From positions 1 to 64,000 of the forward strand of contig JAAUZC010000034.1 in assembly GCA_014804795.1 (NCBI GenBank): DNA of 64,000 nt, written 5' to 3'. Of this stretch, positions 6,993-16,125 are shown one piece after another (the first letter of the stretch is position 1; each line of letters starts with the position of its first letter). The notes below the pieces were generated by a model. That model ran no database searches. It was given only the letters and a program-made list of their open reading frames with translations, and was not told where the DNA came from. The translations under genes and the position numbers were made by a program. Source of the DNA: Lachnospiraceae bacterium. GTDB lineage: Bacteria > Bacillota > Clostridia > Lachnospirales > Lachnospiraceae.

Positions 6993-8191
6993 AAAAAGAT
7001 ATGTTATTAATTAATTGCATATATTTCATTCTTTTTTTGTCGTTTTTTGACATAAAATGCAAGGCATCTTTCATAGATGGAGAGGAATTAGAAGTTGAAA
7101 CAGAAGAAAATGATATGTTAAGTAATATCTCGGAAGAGCTGAATCAGCTCTGGAATGAAAATTATATGCAGGAAATAACAGACTACCTGAATGATTCCTA
7201 TGGAAAGACAGGGGTGGATACCGAAAAACTGTGGAAAGAGATTTTGAGCGGAAATCTGGAAAACGGGATAAAGGAATTTGCGGCGGAGGCAATTGATAAT
7301 TTCTTTTTTGAGTTTTCGGCGGGGCGGGAAATTTTTATGAATATTCTGCTGCTGGCAGTGCTGTCCTCTCTTTTTACAGTAGTTATGGATATTGTAGAAA
7401 ATAAGCAGGTGTCGCATCTGGGGTTTTATTTTTTGTATTTACTGCTTTGTATTATGTTAAGCAGAGTGTTCGGAAGTATCTATAGTGAGGCGGAAGAAAT
7501 CTTATTATCGATGACCGATTTTGTAAAAATATTGATTCCTGCTTATACGGCAGCGCTTGGCATGACAAGCGGGAGCGCTACGGCAACGATATATTATGAG
7601 GGAGTGCTGCTTGTGATCTGGTGCGTGGAAGAGGTGCTTTGCCGCGTTGTGCTGCCGGGCATAGAGTTATATATGCTGTTAGCGGTTATGGACGGTATCT
7701 GGACCGGTGAGAGACTGACGGGGATACTGCAAAGTGTGAAACAGGCAATAGAATTTTTGATGAAAGCGATACTATGGGTCGTTGGCAGTATAGGAATTTT
7801 GCAGGCAATGATAACACCAGTTATTGATTCTTTGAAGTGGAATACAGCTAAAAAAGTGGCCGGAATGGTTCCCGGTGTAGGAAATATTTCAGAGGGTATA
7901 TCTGAAATATTTGTAGGATCCGCTATTTTAATCAGAAATGGAATCGGTATTTTTTTTACTGTAGTATTGCTGTTTATGTGTCTTGCTCCACTCTGCAAAA
8001 TTTTTGTGGTGGCAGGCTGCCTGAAATTTTCTTCTACACTTGGCGCGGTAGTAAACCATTCTAAACTGACGTCCTGCGCAGATAAAGTGGGGGAGGCATC
8101 GTTTTTACTTTGCAAAGTGCTGCTGACAGGGATGGGGCTGTTTCTTTTGTGTATTGCAATTTCTGTTTTGGCAGTGAATCGCAGCATGTGA
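6989..8191 (+). CDS. spoIIIAE: Stage III sporulation protein AE
   Basis: The 400-residue protein has an N-terminal signal-like segment (about 5-22), a charged stretch, then several membrane spans from about residue 110 on, matching SpoIIIAE. The start is ATG 6989, which follows AGGAAG and overlaps the spoIIIAD stop by 4 bp; a longer in-frame extension would run inside spoIIIAD. Works in the SpoIIIA channel. An unusually acidic post-signal segment (EELEVETEEND) is visible. Confidence 0.94.
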   Translation: MKKDMLLINCIYFILFLSFFDIKCKASFIDGEELEVETEENDMLSNISEELNQLWNENYMQEITDYLNDSYGKTGVDTEKLWKEILSGNLENGIKEFAAEAIDNFFFEFSAGREIFMNILLLAVLSSLFTVVMDIVENKQVSHLGFYFLYLLLCIMLSRVFGSIYSEAEEILLSMTDFVKILIPAYTAALGMTSGSATATIYYEGVLLVIWCVEEVLCRVVLPGIELYMLLAVMDGIWTGERLTGILQSVKQAIEFLMKAILWVVGSIGILQAMITPVIDSLKWNTAKKVAGMVPGVGNISEGISEIFVGSAILIRNGIGIFFTVVLLFMCLAPLCKIFVVAGCLKFSSTLGAVVNHSKLTSCADKVGEASFLLCKVLLTGMGLFLLCIAISVLAVNRSM

Positions 8192-8225
8192 GCAGCCAAA
8201 AGGTAATAAAACAGGGAGATAGCAA

Positions 8226-8933
8226 ATGTTGAAACAGATAAAAGACCTTTGCATTTTTATGATCTGCGGGCAGACGCTGCTCTATTTTCAGAGCGGAAAG
8301 AAATATGAAAAAATTTGCAAAATGATATTGGAACTTCTTGTTTTGGCAGGAATCATAGGGATGATACTGAACTTTTTACAATCCCTTGGTTTCCAGAAAG
8401 GCGAGATGGCGGCGGCCGGCGGAGCGGTAGCCGGGATGCAGAGGAGTATGGAACAAGCACTTTCAAAGCAATTGGGGGAAGTGGGAGAGGAAGAAGATTT
8501 TTTATCTGGGAATGTTTTCGAGAATCTTGTGGAAAAATATACATCAGAAGAAATTAAAACAAGATATAACTATTTTGCACAGCAATACGGAATGGAAATA
8601 CAGAGAGTAGAACAAAACGGGGAAAAATTGCGGGTATTTTTAAAAGAAGTAGATATCGGAACAGATATCGGTGAAGAAGGAGGGGAGAAAAGAGAGATAG
8701 AGGAAGAGACAGCAGATGCAGACAACTCCGCAAAAATTGCTGAGATCGATCAGATAGAAATCGGGGAGATCATATTAAATGAAAGTGAAAAGAGCGGAAC
8801 AAAGGCAGAAGGTGAAGGGAAAAACATAAGAGGAACAGAGAACAAAAAAAAGAATCTGGAAGTTTTCAGAAGACAGCTTGCGCTTATTTTTGCAATGGAA
8901 GAAGAGAAATTGGAGGTGATCTTGATTGACTGA
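8226..8933 (+). CDS. spoIIIAF: Stage III sporulation protein AF
   Basis: A 235-residue protein with two N-terminal hydrophobic segments (about 8-25 and 35-52) followed by a soluble domain with ring-building features, consistent with SpoIIIAF. It is longer than the Bacillus form because of an acidic/lysine-rich insertion (about residues 145-215). A GGGAG ribosome binding site precedes the ATG. Its end overlaps the spoIIIAG start by 8 bp. Confidence 0.88.
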   Translation: MLKQIKDLCIFMICGQTLLYFQSGKKYEKICKMILELLVLAGIIGMILNFLQSLGFQKGEMAAAGGAVAGMQRSMEQALSKQLGEVGEEEDFLSGNVFENLVEKYTSEEIKTRYNYFAQQYGMEIQRVEQNGEKLRVFLKEVDIGTDIGEEGGEKREIEEETADADNSAKIAEIDQIEIGEIILNESEKSGTKAEGEGKNIRGTENKKKNLEVFRRQLALIFAMEEEKLEVILID

Positions 8934-9600
8934 CAAGGTAATGAATAAATGGAAGCAAAAAATCCATGATATGAAAAAAGAGGATTATATTGTTCTGCTG
9001 TTGATCGGCATATTACTTTTGATCATCTCTCTGCCAACGGAAAAAGAGAAAGAAGAAAAAAAAGACGCAGGACTTTCAGAACAGGAAAAGACACAGGAGG
9101 GCAGAACTATTACAGACTTTTTGGGAAGTGAGAAAGAAACGCAGGAACCATCGGCAGTGGAGGTCGGGAATTTTAACAGCAGCAAATCATATGGTTTGGA
9201 TACGTATGTGGAAGACCTTGAAAAACGATTGGAAGAAGTGCTTTCCGGCATAGAAGGCGCGGGAAAAGTACAGGTGATGATCACCGTATCGGATATGGGT
9301 ACGGAAATACTGGAAAGGGACAGGGAAATATCGGCAAGCGATCTTGAGGAGACGGACAATGCCGGAGGAAGCCGGAAAAATACACAGAGTGAGCAGCGGG
9401 AAGAAGTGATTTACAGAAAAGATGCTGACGGAAGTGAAGTACCTTATGTTGTGCAGAAAAAGCTGCCGGAAGTGACCGGTGTTGTGGTGGTTGCCGAGGG
9501 AGCGGGAAATACAAAAGTAAAAGAAAATATAATTGGAGCAGTTGGCGTATTATTTAATTTGAACGAGCATAGAATAAAAGTAATCAGAATGAAATCTTAA
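8926..9600 (+). CDS. spoIIIAG: Stage III sporulation protein AG
   Basis: The 224-residue protein has one N-terminal membrane segment (about 22-38) and an extracytoplasmic ring-forming domain (about 75-224) with the conserved LEKRLEEVLSGIEGAGKVQVM block. SpoIIIAG builds the large ring in the intermembrane space. The start is TTG 8926, placed 7 bp after GGAGGTGA; ATG 8941 is the alternative but is badly spaced from that site. Overlaps spoIIIAF by 8 bp. Confidence 0.93.
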   Translation: MTDKVMNKWKQKIHDMKKEDYIVLLLIGILLLIISLPTEKEKEEKKDAGLSEQEKTQEGRTITDFLGSEKETQEPSAVEVGNFNSSKSYGLDTYVEDLEKRLEEVLSGIEGAGKVQVMITVSDMGTEILERDREISASDLEETDNAGGSRKNTQSEQREEVIYRKDADGSEVPYVVQKKLPEVTGVVVVAEGAGNTKVKENIIGAVGVLFNLNEHRIKVIRMKS

Positions 9601-9614
9601 AAGGGGAGAGAGGT

Positions 9615-10406
9615 TTGAAAAAAATATTTAAAAAGAATCAGCTTATGATAACGGCTTTGGCCCTGATGATCGCAGTTGCCGGTTATCTGCATTTTTCCGG
9701 TGACGTATCGGATCAGATTACGATATCAGAAGGGGATGGCGAGGAACAGGCAGAGAATACCGCATCCGAAGCGGCGACTATGATAGAATACACGGTGGAA
9801 GATACATATACAGCGGATGAACTGGCAGAGCTTGAAACAGCCGGTGATCTGAGCGCTATAGACGGAGATATGGCATCTCTTGATATTTCTGAAGAAGACG
9901 GACTTGTGGATATTGAAAGTCTGGACAGTGAAGTGGTGGATTTGGATGACGGTTATGAGGATGAACTTTCTTCTATAGAAGCCATGCTGGCGGAAAGCTC
10001 CGATGTGCAGGATGGTGAAGTACCCGGGGAAGCGGTGTTTACATCCACGGTAAACGTCAATAGTTTACAGGGCGCAAGACTGATGAAAGAGCAGACCAGA
10101 GCAGAAAATAAAGCAGCGCTTATGGAGATCATCAACAGTGACACGATAGCCAACGATCAGAAACAGATCGCTCTAAACAGTATTGTCGGATTGACAGAGA
10201 CAGCGGAAAAGGAAATGTCAGCGGAGATTCTGTTAGATGCGAGGGGCTTTGAGGATGCGGTAGTCAGCATTACCGGGGATACAGTGGATGTGGTAGTATA
10301 CAGTACAGATCTTACGGACAGTCAGAGAGCCCAGATTGAGGACATTGTGATGAGAAAAACCGGTGTATCCATTGAAAATATTGTGATCAGTACTACTTTG
10401 AATTAG
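9615..10406 (+). CDS. spoIIIAH: Stage III sporulation protein AH
   Basis: The 263-residue protein has an N-terminal transmembrane anchor (about 10-27), a long acidic linker (about 30-130) and a C-terminal YscJ/FliF-like domain (about 140-263) that in Bacillus binds SpoIIQ across the engulfing membranes. It starts at TTG 9615 behind GGGGAGAGAGG. It is the last gene of the spoIIIA operon. The acidic linker is longer than in Bacillus. Its stop lies within the promoter spacer region of prfC. Confidence 0.93.
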   Translation: MKKIFKKNQLMITALALMIAVAGYLHFSGDVSDQITISEGDGEEQAENTASEAATMIEYTVEDTYTADELAELETAGDLSAIDGDMASLDISEEDGLVDIESLDSEVVDLDDGYEDELSSIEAMLAESSDVQDGEVPGEAVFTSTVNVNSLQGARLMKEQTRAENKAALMEIINSDTIANDQKQIALNSIVGLTETAEKEMSAEILLDARGFEDAVVSITGDTVDVVVYSTDLTDSQRAQIEDIVMRKTGVSIENIVISTTLN

Positions 10407-10425
10407 GAACGATATGTGTTATACT
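10398..10425 (+). promoter_or_regulatory. Promoter upstream of prfC
   Basis: TTGAAT (10398-10403), 16-bp spacer, TATACT (10420-10425) with a TG at -15 (extended -10). It begins inside the last codons of spoIIIAH and would give prfC a roughly 115-base leader. Confidence 0.7.
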
Positions 10426-10470
10426 AATAAACGTGTCCTGCCTTGCGGGACAGTGTTTCAGGAAAGTAAA

Positions 10471-10497
10471 ACAGGGAGCCGGCAGCCTGCTCCCTGT
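10471..10497 (+). other. Hairpin in the prfC leader
   Basis: ACAGGGAG/CTCCCTGT forms a perfect 8-bp stem around an 11-base loop; a smaller GTCC..GGGAC hairpin precedes it. It is not followed by a T run, so it is a weak terminator at best. It may end spoIIIA read-through or structure the prfC leader. Confidence 0.55.
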
Positions 10498-10548
10498 CTT
10501 ATCATGATATTGCCGGAGGGCATACGTTTAAAATCGGAGGAAACATAA

Positions 10549-12144
10549 GTGACAGATTATACAAAGGAAATTAATAGAAGAAGAACTTTCGCGATCATAT
10601 CCCATCCTGATGCGGGAAAGACAACGTTGACAGAAAAATTTCTGTTATATGGAGGCGCTATAAATCTGGCGGGCAGCGTCAAGGGAAAAGCGACAGCAAG
10701 ACATGCGGTGTCAGACTGGATGGAAATCGAAAAAGAGAGGGGAATTTCCGTTACTTCATCGGTGCTTCAGTTTGAATATGACGGATTTTGTATCAATATT
10801 CTGGATACACCCGGGCATCAGGACTTTTCGGAGGATACCTATCGGACGCTTATGGCGGCTGATTCCGCGGTGATGGTCATCGACGCGTCAAAGGGTGTGG
10901 AGGCACAGACAAGAAAACTTTTTAAAGTCTGTGCGATGCGGCATATTCCGATCTTTACCTTTATCAATAAGATGGACAGGGATGCAAACGATACATTTGA
11001 TCTTTTAGATGAGGTGGAAAAAGAGTTGGGCATTGCTACCTGCCCGGTCAACTGGCCCATCGGTTCAGGAAAAGGATTTAAGGGCGTTTTTGACAGAGAA
11101 GGAGCGAAAGTCATCACCTATTCCGACACGGAGAAGGGGACAAAAGAAGGTATTTCCAAAGAAATTCCTCTGGAAAACAGGGAGGAACTTATTGAAAATA
11201 TAGGACAGGAGGCGGCGGACAAGCTGTTCGATGAGCTGGAGCTTTTAGATGGAGCCGGAGCGGAATTTGATCTGGCTGATGTCAGAAGCGGTGATCTGAC
11301 GCCGGTATTTTTCGGATCCGCCCTCACAAATTTTGGTGTAGAGATTTTTTTACAGCATTTTTTGGAGATGGCGACAACACCTTTGCCGAGAAAAGCGGAT
11401 ATCGGACTGCTTGAGCCCGCAGAACATGAGTTTTCTGCTTTTGTATTTAAGATACAGGCAAATATGAACAAGGCGCATCGGGACAGAATCGCCTTTATGC
11501 GCATCTGTTCCGGAAAATATGATGCGGCAAAAGAAGTGCGGCATGTGCAGAGCGGCAGAGTAATGCGGCTTTCACAGCCTCAGCAGATTATGGCGGATGA
11601 GAGAAAAATTTTGTCGGAGGCATATGCCGGAGACATTATCGGTGTCTTTGATCCGGGAATTTTTTCAATCGGTGATACGCTTTGTATGCCGAAAGAAAGT
11701 TTTCGGTATGAGGGAATTCCCACTTTTGCACCGGAGCACTTTGCGAGGGTGCGGCAGATAGATACAATGAAGCGGAAACAGTTTATCAAAGGTATCAGTC
11801 AGATAGCGCAGGAAGGTGCGATCCAGGTTTTTCAGGAACTGGCGGGCGGTATGGAAGAAATTATTGTGGGCGTGGTAGGCGTTTTGCAGTTTGAAGTGTT
11901 GAAATACCGGCTGGAGAATGAGTACCGTGTAGATATCGGGCTGGAACAGCTTCCCTATGAATATATCCGTTGGATCGAAAACAAAGAGGAAATTGATATT
12001 CAGAGATTACAGGGCACTTCGGATATGAAAAAGATTCAGGATCTGAAAGGAAATCCTCTGCTGCTATTTGTGAATGAGTGGAGCATTCGGATGACCTGTG
12101 AGCGTAATAAAGGATTACAGTTGTCTGAATTTGGAAGAAATTAA
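10549..12144 (+). CDS. prfC: Peptide chain release factor 3
   Basis: The 531-residue translational GTPase recycles RF1/RF2 from the ribosome after termination. G1 motif SHPDAGKTTL is at residues 18-27, G3 DTPGH and G4 NKMD follow, and the domain order (G domain, beta-barrel domain II, C-terminal domain III) and length match RF3. It starts with GTG behind GGAGG. It has its own promoter and leader, so it is separate from the sporulation operon. Confidence 0.96.
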   Translation: MTDYTKEINRRRTFAIISHPDAGKTTLTEKFLLYGGAINLAGSVKGKATARHAVSDWMEIEKERGISVTSSVLQFEYDGFCINILDTPGHQDFSEDTYRTLMAADSAVMVIDASKGVEAQTRKLFKVCAMRHIPIFTFINKMDRDANDTFDLLDEVEKELGIATCPVNWPIGSGKGFKGVFDREGAKVITYSDTEKGTKEGISKEIPLENREELIENIGQEAADKLFDELELLDGAGAEFDLADVRSGDLTPVFFGSALTNFGVEIFLQHFLEMATTPLPRKADIGLLEPAEHEFSAFVFKIQANMNKAHRDRIAFMRICSGKYDAAKEVRHVQSGRVMRLSQPQQIMADERKILSEAYAGDIIGVFDPGIFSIGDTLCMPKESFRYEGIPTFAPEHFARVRQIDTMKRKQFIKGISQIAQEGAIQVFQELAGGMEEIIVGVVGVLQFEVLKYRLENEYRVDIGLEQLPYEYIRWIENKEEIDIQRLQGTSDMKKIQDLKGNPLLLFVNEWSIRMTCERNKGLQLSEFGRN

Positions 12145-12231
12145 AACTTGATTTAATTTAGCGCATTATTCTTTGATCATGCACAAAACCAATAGGAATA
12201 CTCATATAGAAAGGCCGGGAAATATAATAAC

Positions 12232-13620
12232 ATGTGTTTTTTGAATAAAAAAGTGATAAATTTGAAAAACAGAAGAAAGAAAAAACAGACGTTGGTGATG
12301 GCAGCGTATGTTTGTGTGTGTATTTTTGGATTATCCGGCTGTGGGAGAATATCGGATTTTCATGAGTCGCTGCCCGATGTGGAAGAAATAATAGATAATA
12401 TTGTGGAGGAAGAGACAAAAGAAGAGGCGGAAGAGACTGAAGCCGCATCATCGAAAGAGGTTTCGGAAAAAGTGCCGAAGGCGCAGGAGTATCCTGAGAT
12501 TGAGGAAAATCAGGTGGAAGAGGGCACGAGCAGCCTCTCCAAAGAAGATCAGGAGAAGAGACGGGAGGAAATCGGGCTTTCGGAAGCGGATATCGTGGGG
12601 CTTCAGGAGATTCAGTTTGGGAATTATTATTTTGAGCAGCTTACAAGCAGTGAGAGACGGCTTTATGTGGAGCTTTATCGGATTCTGGAGATACAGGCGG
12701 AGGAAATTCTTGTTTCTACATTGGATGCGGAGCTTCTGCCGCGGGTATATCAGTGTGTGATCAACGATCATCCGGAATTTTTCTATATGAATGGTTATAC
12801 TTATACGCAGTATACAAGACAGGACGAAATACAGTATATCACTTTTTCGGGAAGATATATTTATGATGCCGATGAGGTGGCAAGACGGCAGGAAAGAATT
12901 GATGCAGTGGTGGAGGAGAAGGCTGGAACTCTGGTCGGCATTGACGATTACGAGACGGTGAAAAATGTCTATGAAGATTTGATATTATCTACGGACTACA
13001 GCATGGATTCTCCGGACAATCAGAATATATGCTCCGTTTTTCTCGACAGAAAATCCGTCTGTAACGGATATGCCAAAGCGGCCCAGTATCTGCTCAATTA
13101 TCTGGGGATTCCGTGTATCATTGTAAACGGAACTGCGTTGGGCGCCGCCCATGCATGGAATATTGTGGAGATTGACGGGGCATATTATCATATGGATGTT
13201 ACCTGGGGAGATCCTTCCTATTACGCGGAGGAAGCAGAAGAAAAAAACGGAGCGCCAAGTATTGATTACAGTTATCTCCTTGTGACAACGGAGGAAATCA
13301 GCAGAAATCACACGATCAGTACGGAGTTCAGAATTCCGGAGTGCAGTTTTGACAGGGATAACTATTTTGTCAGAGAGGGGATTTATCTGTATGGTTATGA
13401 TGAGGGACGCATGGAAGAAATTTTTGATGCGGCAAAAAGCCAGGGGAAAAATACTGTGATCATTAAGGCATGCGATCGTCAGGCATATAATGAGATTTAT
13501 GATAATCTGATAAACGAGCAGAAAATATTTGATTATTTTGGTGTTTATCAAAGTAACGGCGAGTATAAAATTGCATATTCGGGCAATGAAGAACTATATA
13601 CGATCAGTTTCTGGGAGTAA
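12232..13620 (+). CDS. Secreted lipoprotein with transglutaminase-like domain
   Basis: The 462-residue protein has a basic N-terminus, hydrophobic segment and lipobox LSGC (Cys37), so it should be lipid-anchored outside the membrane. A Glu-rich linker (about 50-125) follows. The middle carries a transglutaminase/protease-like domain with the triad Cys277 (SVCNGYA), His307 (AAHAWN) and Asp322 (HMDVTWGDP). Such domains act as cysteine proteases or cross-linkers of peptides or wall. An internal ATG at 12298 is an alternative start. Monocistronic. Substrate unknown. Confidence 0.85.
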   Translation: MCFLNKKVINLKNRRKKKQTLVMAAYVCVCIFGLSGCGRISDFHESLPDVEEIIDNIVEEETKEEAEETEAASSKEVSEKVPKAQEYPEIEENQVEEGTSSLSKEDQEKRREEIGLSEADIVGLQEIQFGNYYFEQLTSSERRLYVELYRILEIQAEEILVSTLDAELLPRVYQCVINDHPEFFYMNGYTYTQYTRQDEIQYITFSGRYIYDADEVARRQERIDAVVEEKAGTLVGIDDYETVKNVYEDLILSTDYSMDSPDNQNICSVFLDRKSVCNGYAKAAQYLLNYLGIPCIIVNGTALGAAHAWNIVEIDGAYYHMDVTWGDPSYYAEEAEEKNGAPSIDYSYLLVTTEEISRNHTISTEFRIPECSFDRDNYFVREGIYLYGYDEGRMEEIFDAAKSQGKNTVIIKACDRQAYNEIYDNLINEQKIFDYFGVYQSNGEYKIAYSGNEELYTISFWE

Positions 13621-13637
13621 CTGGTTGAAGATATGCT

Positions 13638-13665
13638 TTGCAAAACCGGATATTTTTGGTATACT
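13638..13665 (+). promoter_or_regulatory. Promoter of the Asp23-nusB cluster
   Basis: TTGCAA (13638-13643), 16-bp spacer, TATACT (13660-13665). A short hairpin ATGAGC/GCTCAT (13675-13693) lies at the start of the predicted leader. Confidence 0.65.
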
Positions 13666-13772
13666 GATATAAGTATGAGCAAAGTTCGCTCATGAGAGTT
13701 GCTTTGTAAACTCGAAAACGGAAATTCAGGTTTTGTAAAACAGCCAATAACAATAAAACAGGAGAAAAGAAA

Positions 13773-14162
13773 ATGAGCAAAGAAGTGGAAAGACAGAGTC
13801 TTGAGTTGAGAGAAGATGACAGCATGGGTTCCGTAAAAATTGCGGACGACGTAGTGGCAATGATCGCAGCGTTAGCGGCAACAGAGGTGGAGGGTGTATC
13901 CTCTATGGTCGGTAATATTACCCATGAGCTTATGAATAAGATGGGCTATAAAAATATTGCCAGAGGTGTGAAAGTAGAAGTTTTTAATAAGAAAGTAAAA
14001 GTGGATATTTCCGTCAATATCGAATACGGCTACAATATCCCTGCTACAGGACAGAAGATTCAGACAAAAGTGCAGGCGGCAATCGAGAGTATGACAGGGC
14101 TTCAAGTAACTGATGTAAATATCAGGATTGCCGGTGTCAATATGATAAAGACAGCCAAATAA
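13773..14162 (+). CDS. Asp23/Gls24 family envelope stress response protein
   Basis: The 129-residue protein has the Asp23 (DUF322) fold features: GSVKIADDVVAMIAALAATEVEGV near the N-terminus, GVKVEV and a C-terminal VNIRIAGVNM segment. In Clostridia a copy sits directly before nusB, as here. The role is poorly defined; family members associate with the membrane and respond to envelope stress. AGGAGAAAAGAAA precedes the ATG. Confidence 0.93.
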   Translation: MSKEVERQSLELREDDSMGSVKIADDVVAMIAALAATEVEGVSSMVGNITHELMNKMGYKNIARGVKVEVFNKKVKVDISVNIEYGYNIPATGQKIQTKVQAAIESMTGLQVTDVNIRIAGVNMIKTAK

Positions 14163-14226
14163 AGCAGTGGGCAAGCCCGCGTTACAAAAGAAACGACCGG
14201 AACTAGTATGAAAAGGCATGGTTATT

Positions 14227-14640
14227 ATGATGAGCAGACGGGAGATAAGGGAACGCATTTTTAAACTGCTGTTTCGTGTGGAATTTTATAAAGAAGGGGA
14301 AATGGAAGAGCAGAAAGAACTGTTTTTGGAAGATGCAGAAGATTTCCCGGAAGGTGTGACCGAAAAAAATAAAGAAGAGATCACAAAAAAGTATGATGCC
14401 ATTGCGGAAAAGCTTACTGAGATTGATGCGATGATAGATGAAAAGGCCACGGGGTGGAGCAGCAGGCGTATGGGGAAAGTGGATCTTACGATCATACGTC
14501 TTGCTGTTTATGAGATTTGTTTTGACGAGCAGATTCCTACGGGTGTTGCGATCAATGAGGCTGTGGAACTGGCGAAGAAATATGGGCAGGATGGTTCGGC
14601 TGCTTTTGTAAACGGGGTTTTGGCAAAATTCGCGGACTGA
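14227..14640 (+). CDS. nusB: Transcription antitermination factor NusB
   Basis: A 137-residue all-helical protein with NusB features: SRREIRERIFKLLFRVEF at the N-terminus, and PTGVAINEAVELAKKYGQDGSAAFVNGVLAKF at the C-terminus. NusB works with NusE in rRNA antitermination. Tandem ATG codons at 14227 and 14230 are favoured; ATG 14218 is only 1-2 bases from the AAAAGG motif and is unlikely. It begins the nusB-xseA-xseB-ispA-dxs string. Confidence 0.95.
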   Translation: MMSRREIRERIFKLLFRVEFYKEGEMEEQKELFLEDAEDFPEGVTEKNKEEITKKYDAIAEKLTEIDAMIDEKATGWSSRRMGKVDLTIIRLAVYEICFDEQIPTGVAINEAVELAKKYGQDGSAAFVNGVLAKFAD

Positions 14641-14658
14641 AAAAGTTGTTGAGGAGTT

Positions 14659-15888
14659 ATGATGCGGAACGTTTATACAGTTGCCCAGGTAAATTCTTAT
14701 ATAAAAAATATGTTCATTCAGGACTATTTTCTTTCGTCCATTTCTGTAAAAGGTGAGATCAGTAATTGTAAATACCATACTTCGGGACATATTTATTTTA
14801 CGCTGAAAGATCGTTCCGGGACGATTGCCTGTGTTATGTTTGCGGGCAGTCGTTCCGGTCTTGCGTTTAGGCTGGCAGACGGACAGCAGGTCATTGTAAA
14901 CGGCAGGATTGATGTGTATGAGCGGGACGGGAAGTATCAGCTTTATGCGCAGAATATCACAAAGCAGGGAATCGGAGATCTGTATGTCAGGTTTGAGCAG
15001 CTGAAAAAGGAGCTGGAAGAACAGGGCATGTTTGCGGCGCAGTATAAGCGGAAAATTCCGAGGTATATAAGGAACCTTGGCGTGGTGACGGCCGAAACGG
15101 GCGCGGCGGTGCGGGATATTATCAATATTGCGAGCCGCAGAAATCCTTATGTGCAGATCATATTATATCCGGCCATTGTGCAGGGCGAGGCGGCCGTCGC
15201 CAGTATCATAAATGGGATCCATGCATTGGAAACGTTTGGCGTGGATGTGATTATTGTGGGAAGGGGCGGCGGCTCTATCGAAGATTTGTGGGCTTTTAAT
15301 GAAGAAGAGGTTGCAAGAGCTGTCTTTGAATGCAGTGTGCCTGTCATATCTGCAGTGGGACATGAGACGGATTTTACGATAACAGACTATGTGGCTGATC
15401 TTCGGGCGCCGACTCCGTCTGCGGCGGCGGAACTGGCAGTCTACGATGTCAGGGAACTTTTGGAGCGCATGCAGGCAGTACGGGAAATATATGGACGCAG
15501 TATGGAGCGGAAACTGCGAGAAGTCTATTCACAGCTTGAGAACAGAAAGACAAGACTGAATTACCTGAGCCCTTTATCCCGGATACGGGAGAAGCGGCAT
15601 TTTGCCGTGAGACTGGAGGAAGATCTGCAGGCGGCAATGGATCGGAAAATAGCGGAAAGGAAGCAGTTGCTGCTTCTCTATATTGAGAAAATGAAAGGAC
15701 TTTCTCCGCTTGAGAAACTGCGGCAGGGATATTCCTATGTCAGCATGGCGGATGGACGAACTTTACTTTCTGTGGAACAGGTAAAAAACGGCGACAGGCT
15801 GAAAATATATGTGACGGACGGGTATGTGGAAGCGGGTGTGCTCCATAAAGAAGCAGCATCCGGAAAGCAGATGTGGGATGCAGAGTAA
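14659..15888 (+). CDS. xseA: Exodeoxyribonuclease VII large subunit
   Basis: The 409-residue catalytic subunit of exonuclease VII degrades single-stranded DNA to oligonucleotides. An OB-fold nucleic acid binding domain occupies about 1-100; the catalytic region contains VVTAETGAAVRDI and VGRGGGSIEDLWAFNEE, followed by a coiled-coil that binds XseB. Tandem ATGs at 14659 and 14662 follow GAGGAG. Confidence 0.96.
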   Translation: MMRNVYTVAQVNSYIKNMFIQDYFLSSISVKGEISNCKYHTSGHIYFTLKDRSGTIACVMFAGSRSGLAFRLADGQQVIVNGRIDVYERDGKYQLYAQNITKQGIGDLYVRFEQLKKELEEQGMFAAQYKRKIPRYIRNLGVVTAETGAAVRDIINIASRRNPYVQIILYPAIVQGEAAVASIINGIHALETFGVDVIIVGRGGGSIEDLWAFNEEEVARAVFECSVPVISAVGHETDFTITDYVADLRAPTPSAAAELAVYDVRELLERMQAVREIYGRSMERKLREVYSQLENRKTRLNYLSPLSRIREKRHFAVRLEEDLQAAMDRKIAERKQLLLLYIEKMKGLSPLEKLRQGYSYVSMADGRTLLSVEQVKNGDRLKIYVTDGYVEAGVLHKEAASGKQMWDAE

Positions 15889-15903
15889 GAGAGAGTAATA
15901 GAT

Positions 15904-16125
15904 ATGGAAGAGCAGAAAAAAGAAGTGAAACTGGAAGAAGCTTTTGAAAAACTGGATGAGATGTTAAGTGAGCTGGAATCTCCCGATATCTCACTGGAGG
16001 AATCGTTTCAGGTCTATCAGGAGGGCATGAAGCTTCTGAAGCAGTGCAATGAGATTATCGACAGAGTGGAAAAGAGCGTGCTGAAGCTGAACGAGAATGG
16101 AGAGTTAGAGGAGTTTAAACCATGA
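15904..16125 (+). CDS. xseB: Exodeoxyribonuclease VII small subunit
   Basis: A 73-residue, mostly helical acidic protein with LEEAFEKLDEMLSELESPDISLEESF, the XseB signature. It forms exonuclease VII with XseA, whose gene ends 15 bp upstream. Its stop overlaps the ispA start by 4 bp (ATGA). Confidence 0.95.
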   Translation: MEEQKKEVKLEEAFEKLDEMLSELESPDISLEESFQVYQEGMKLLKQCNEIIDRVEKSVLKLNENGELEEFKP

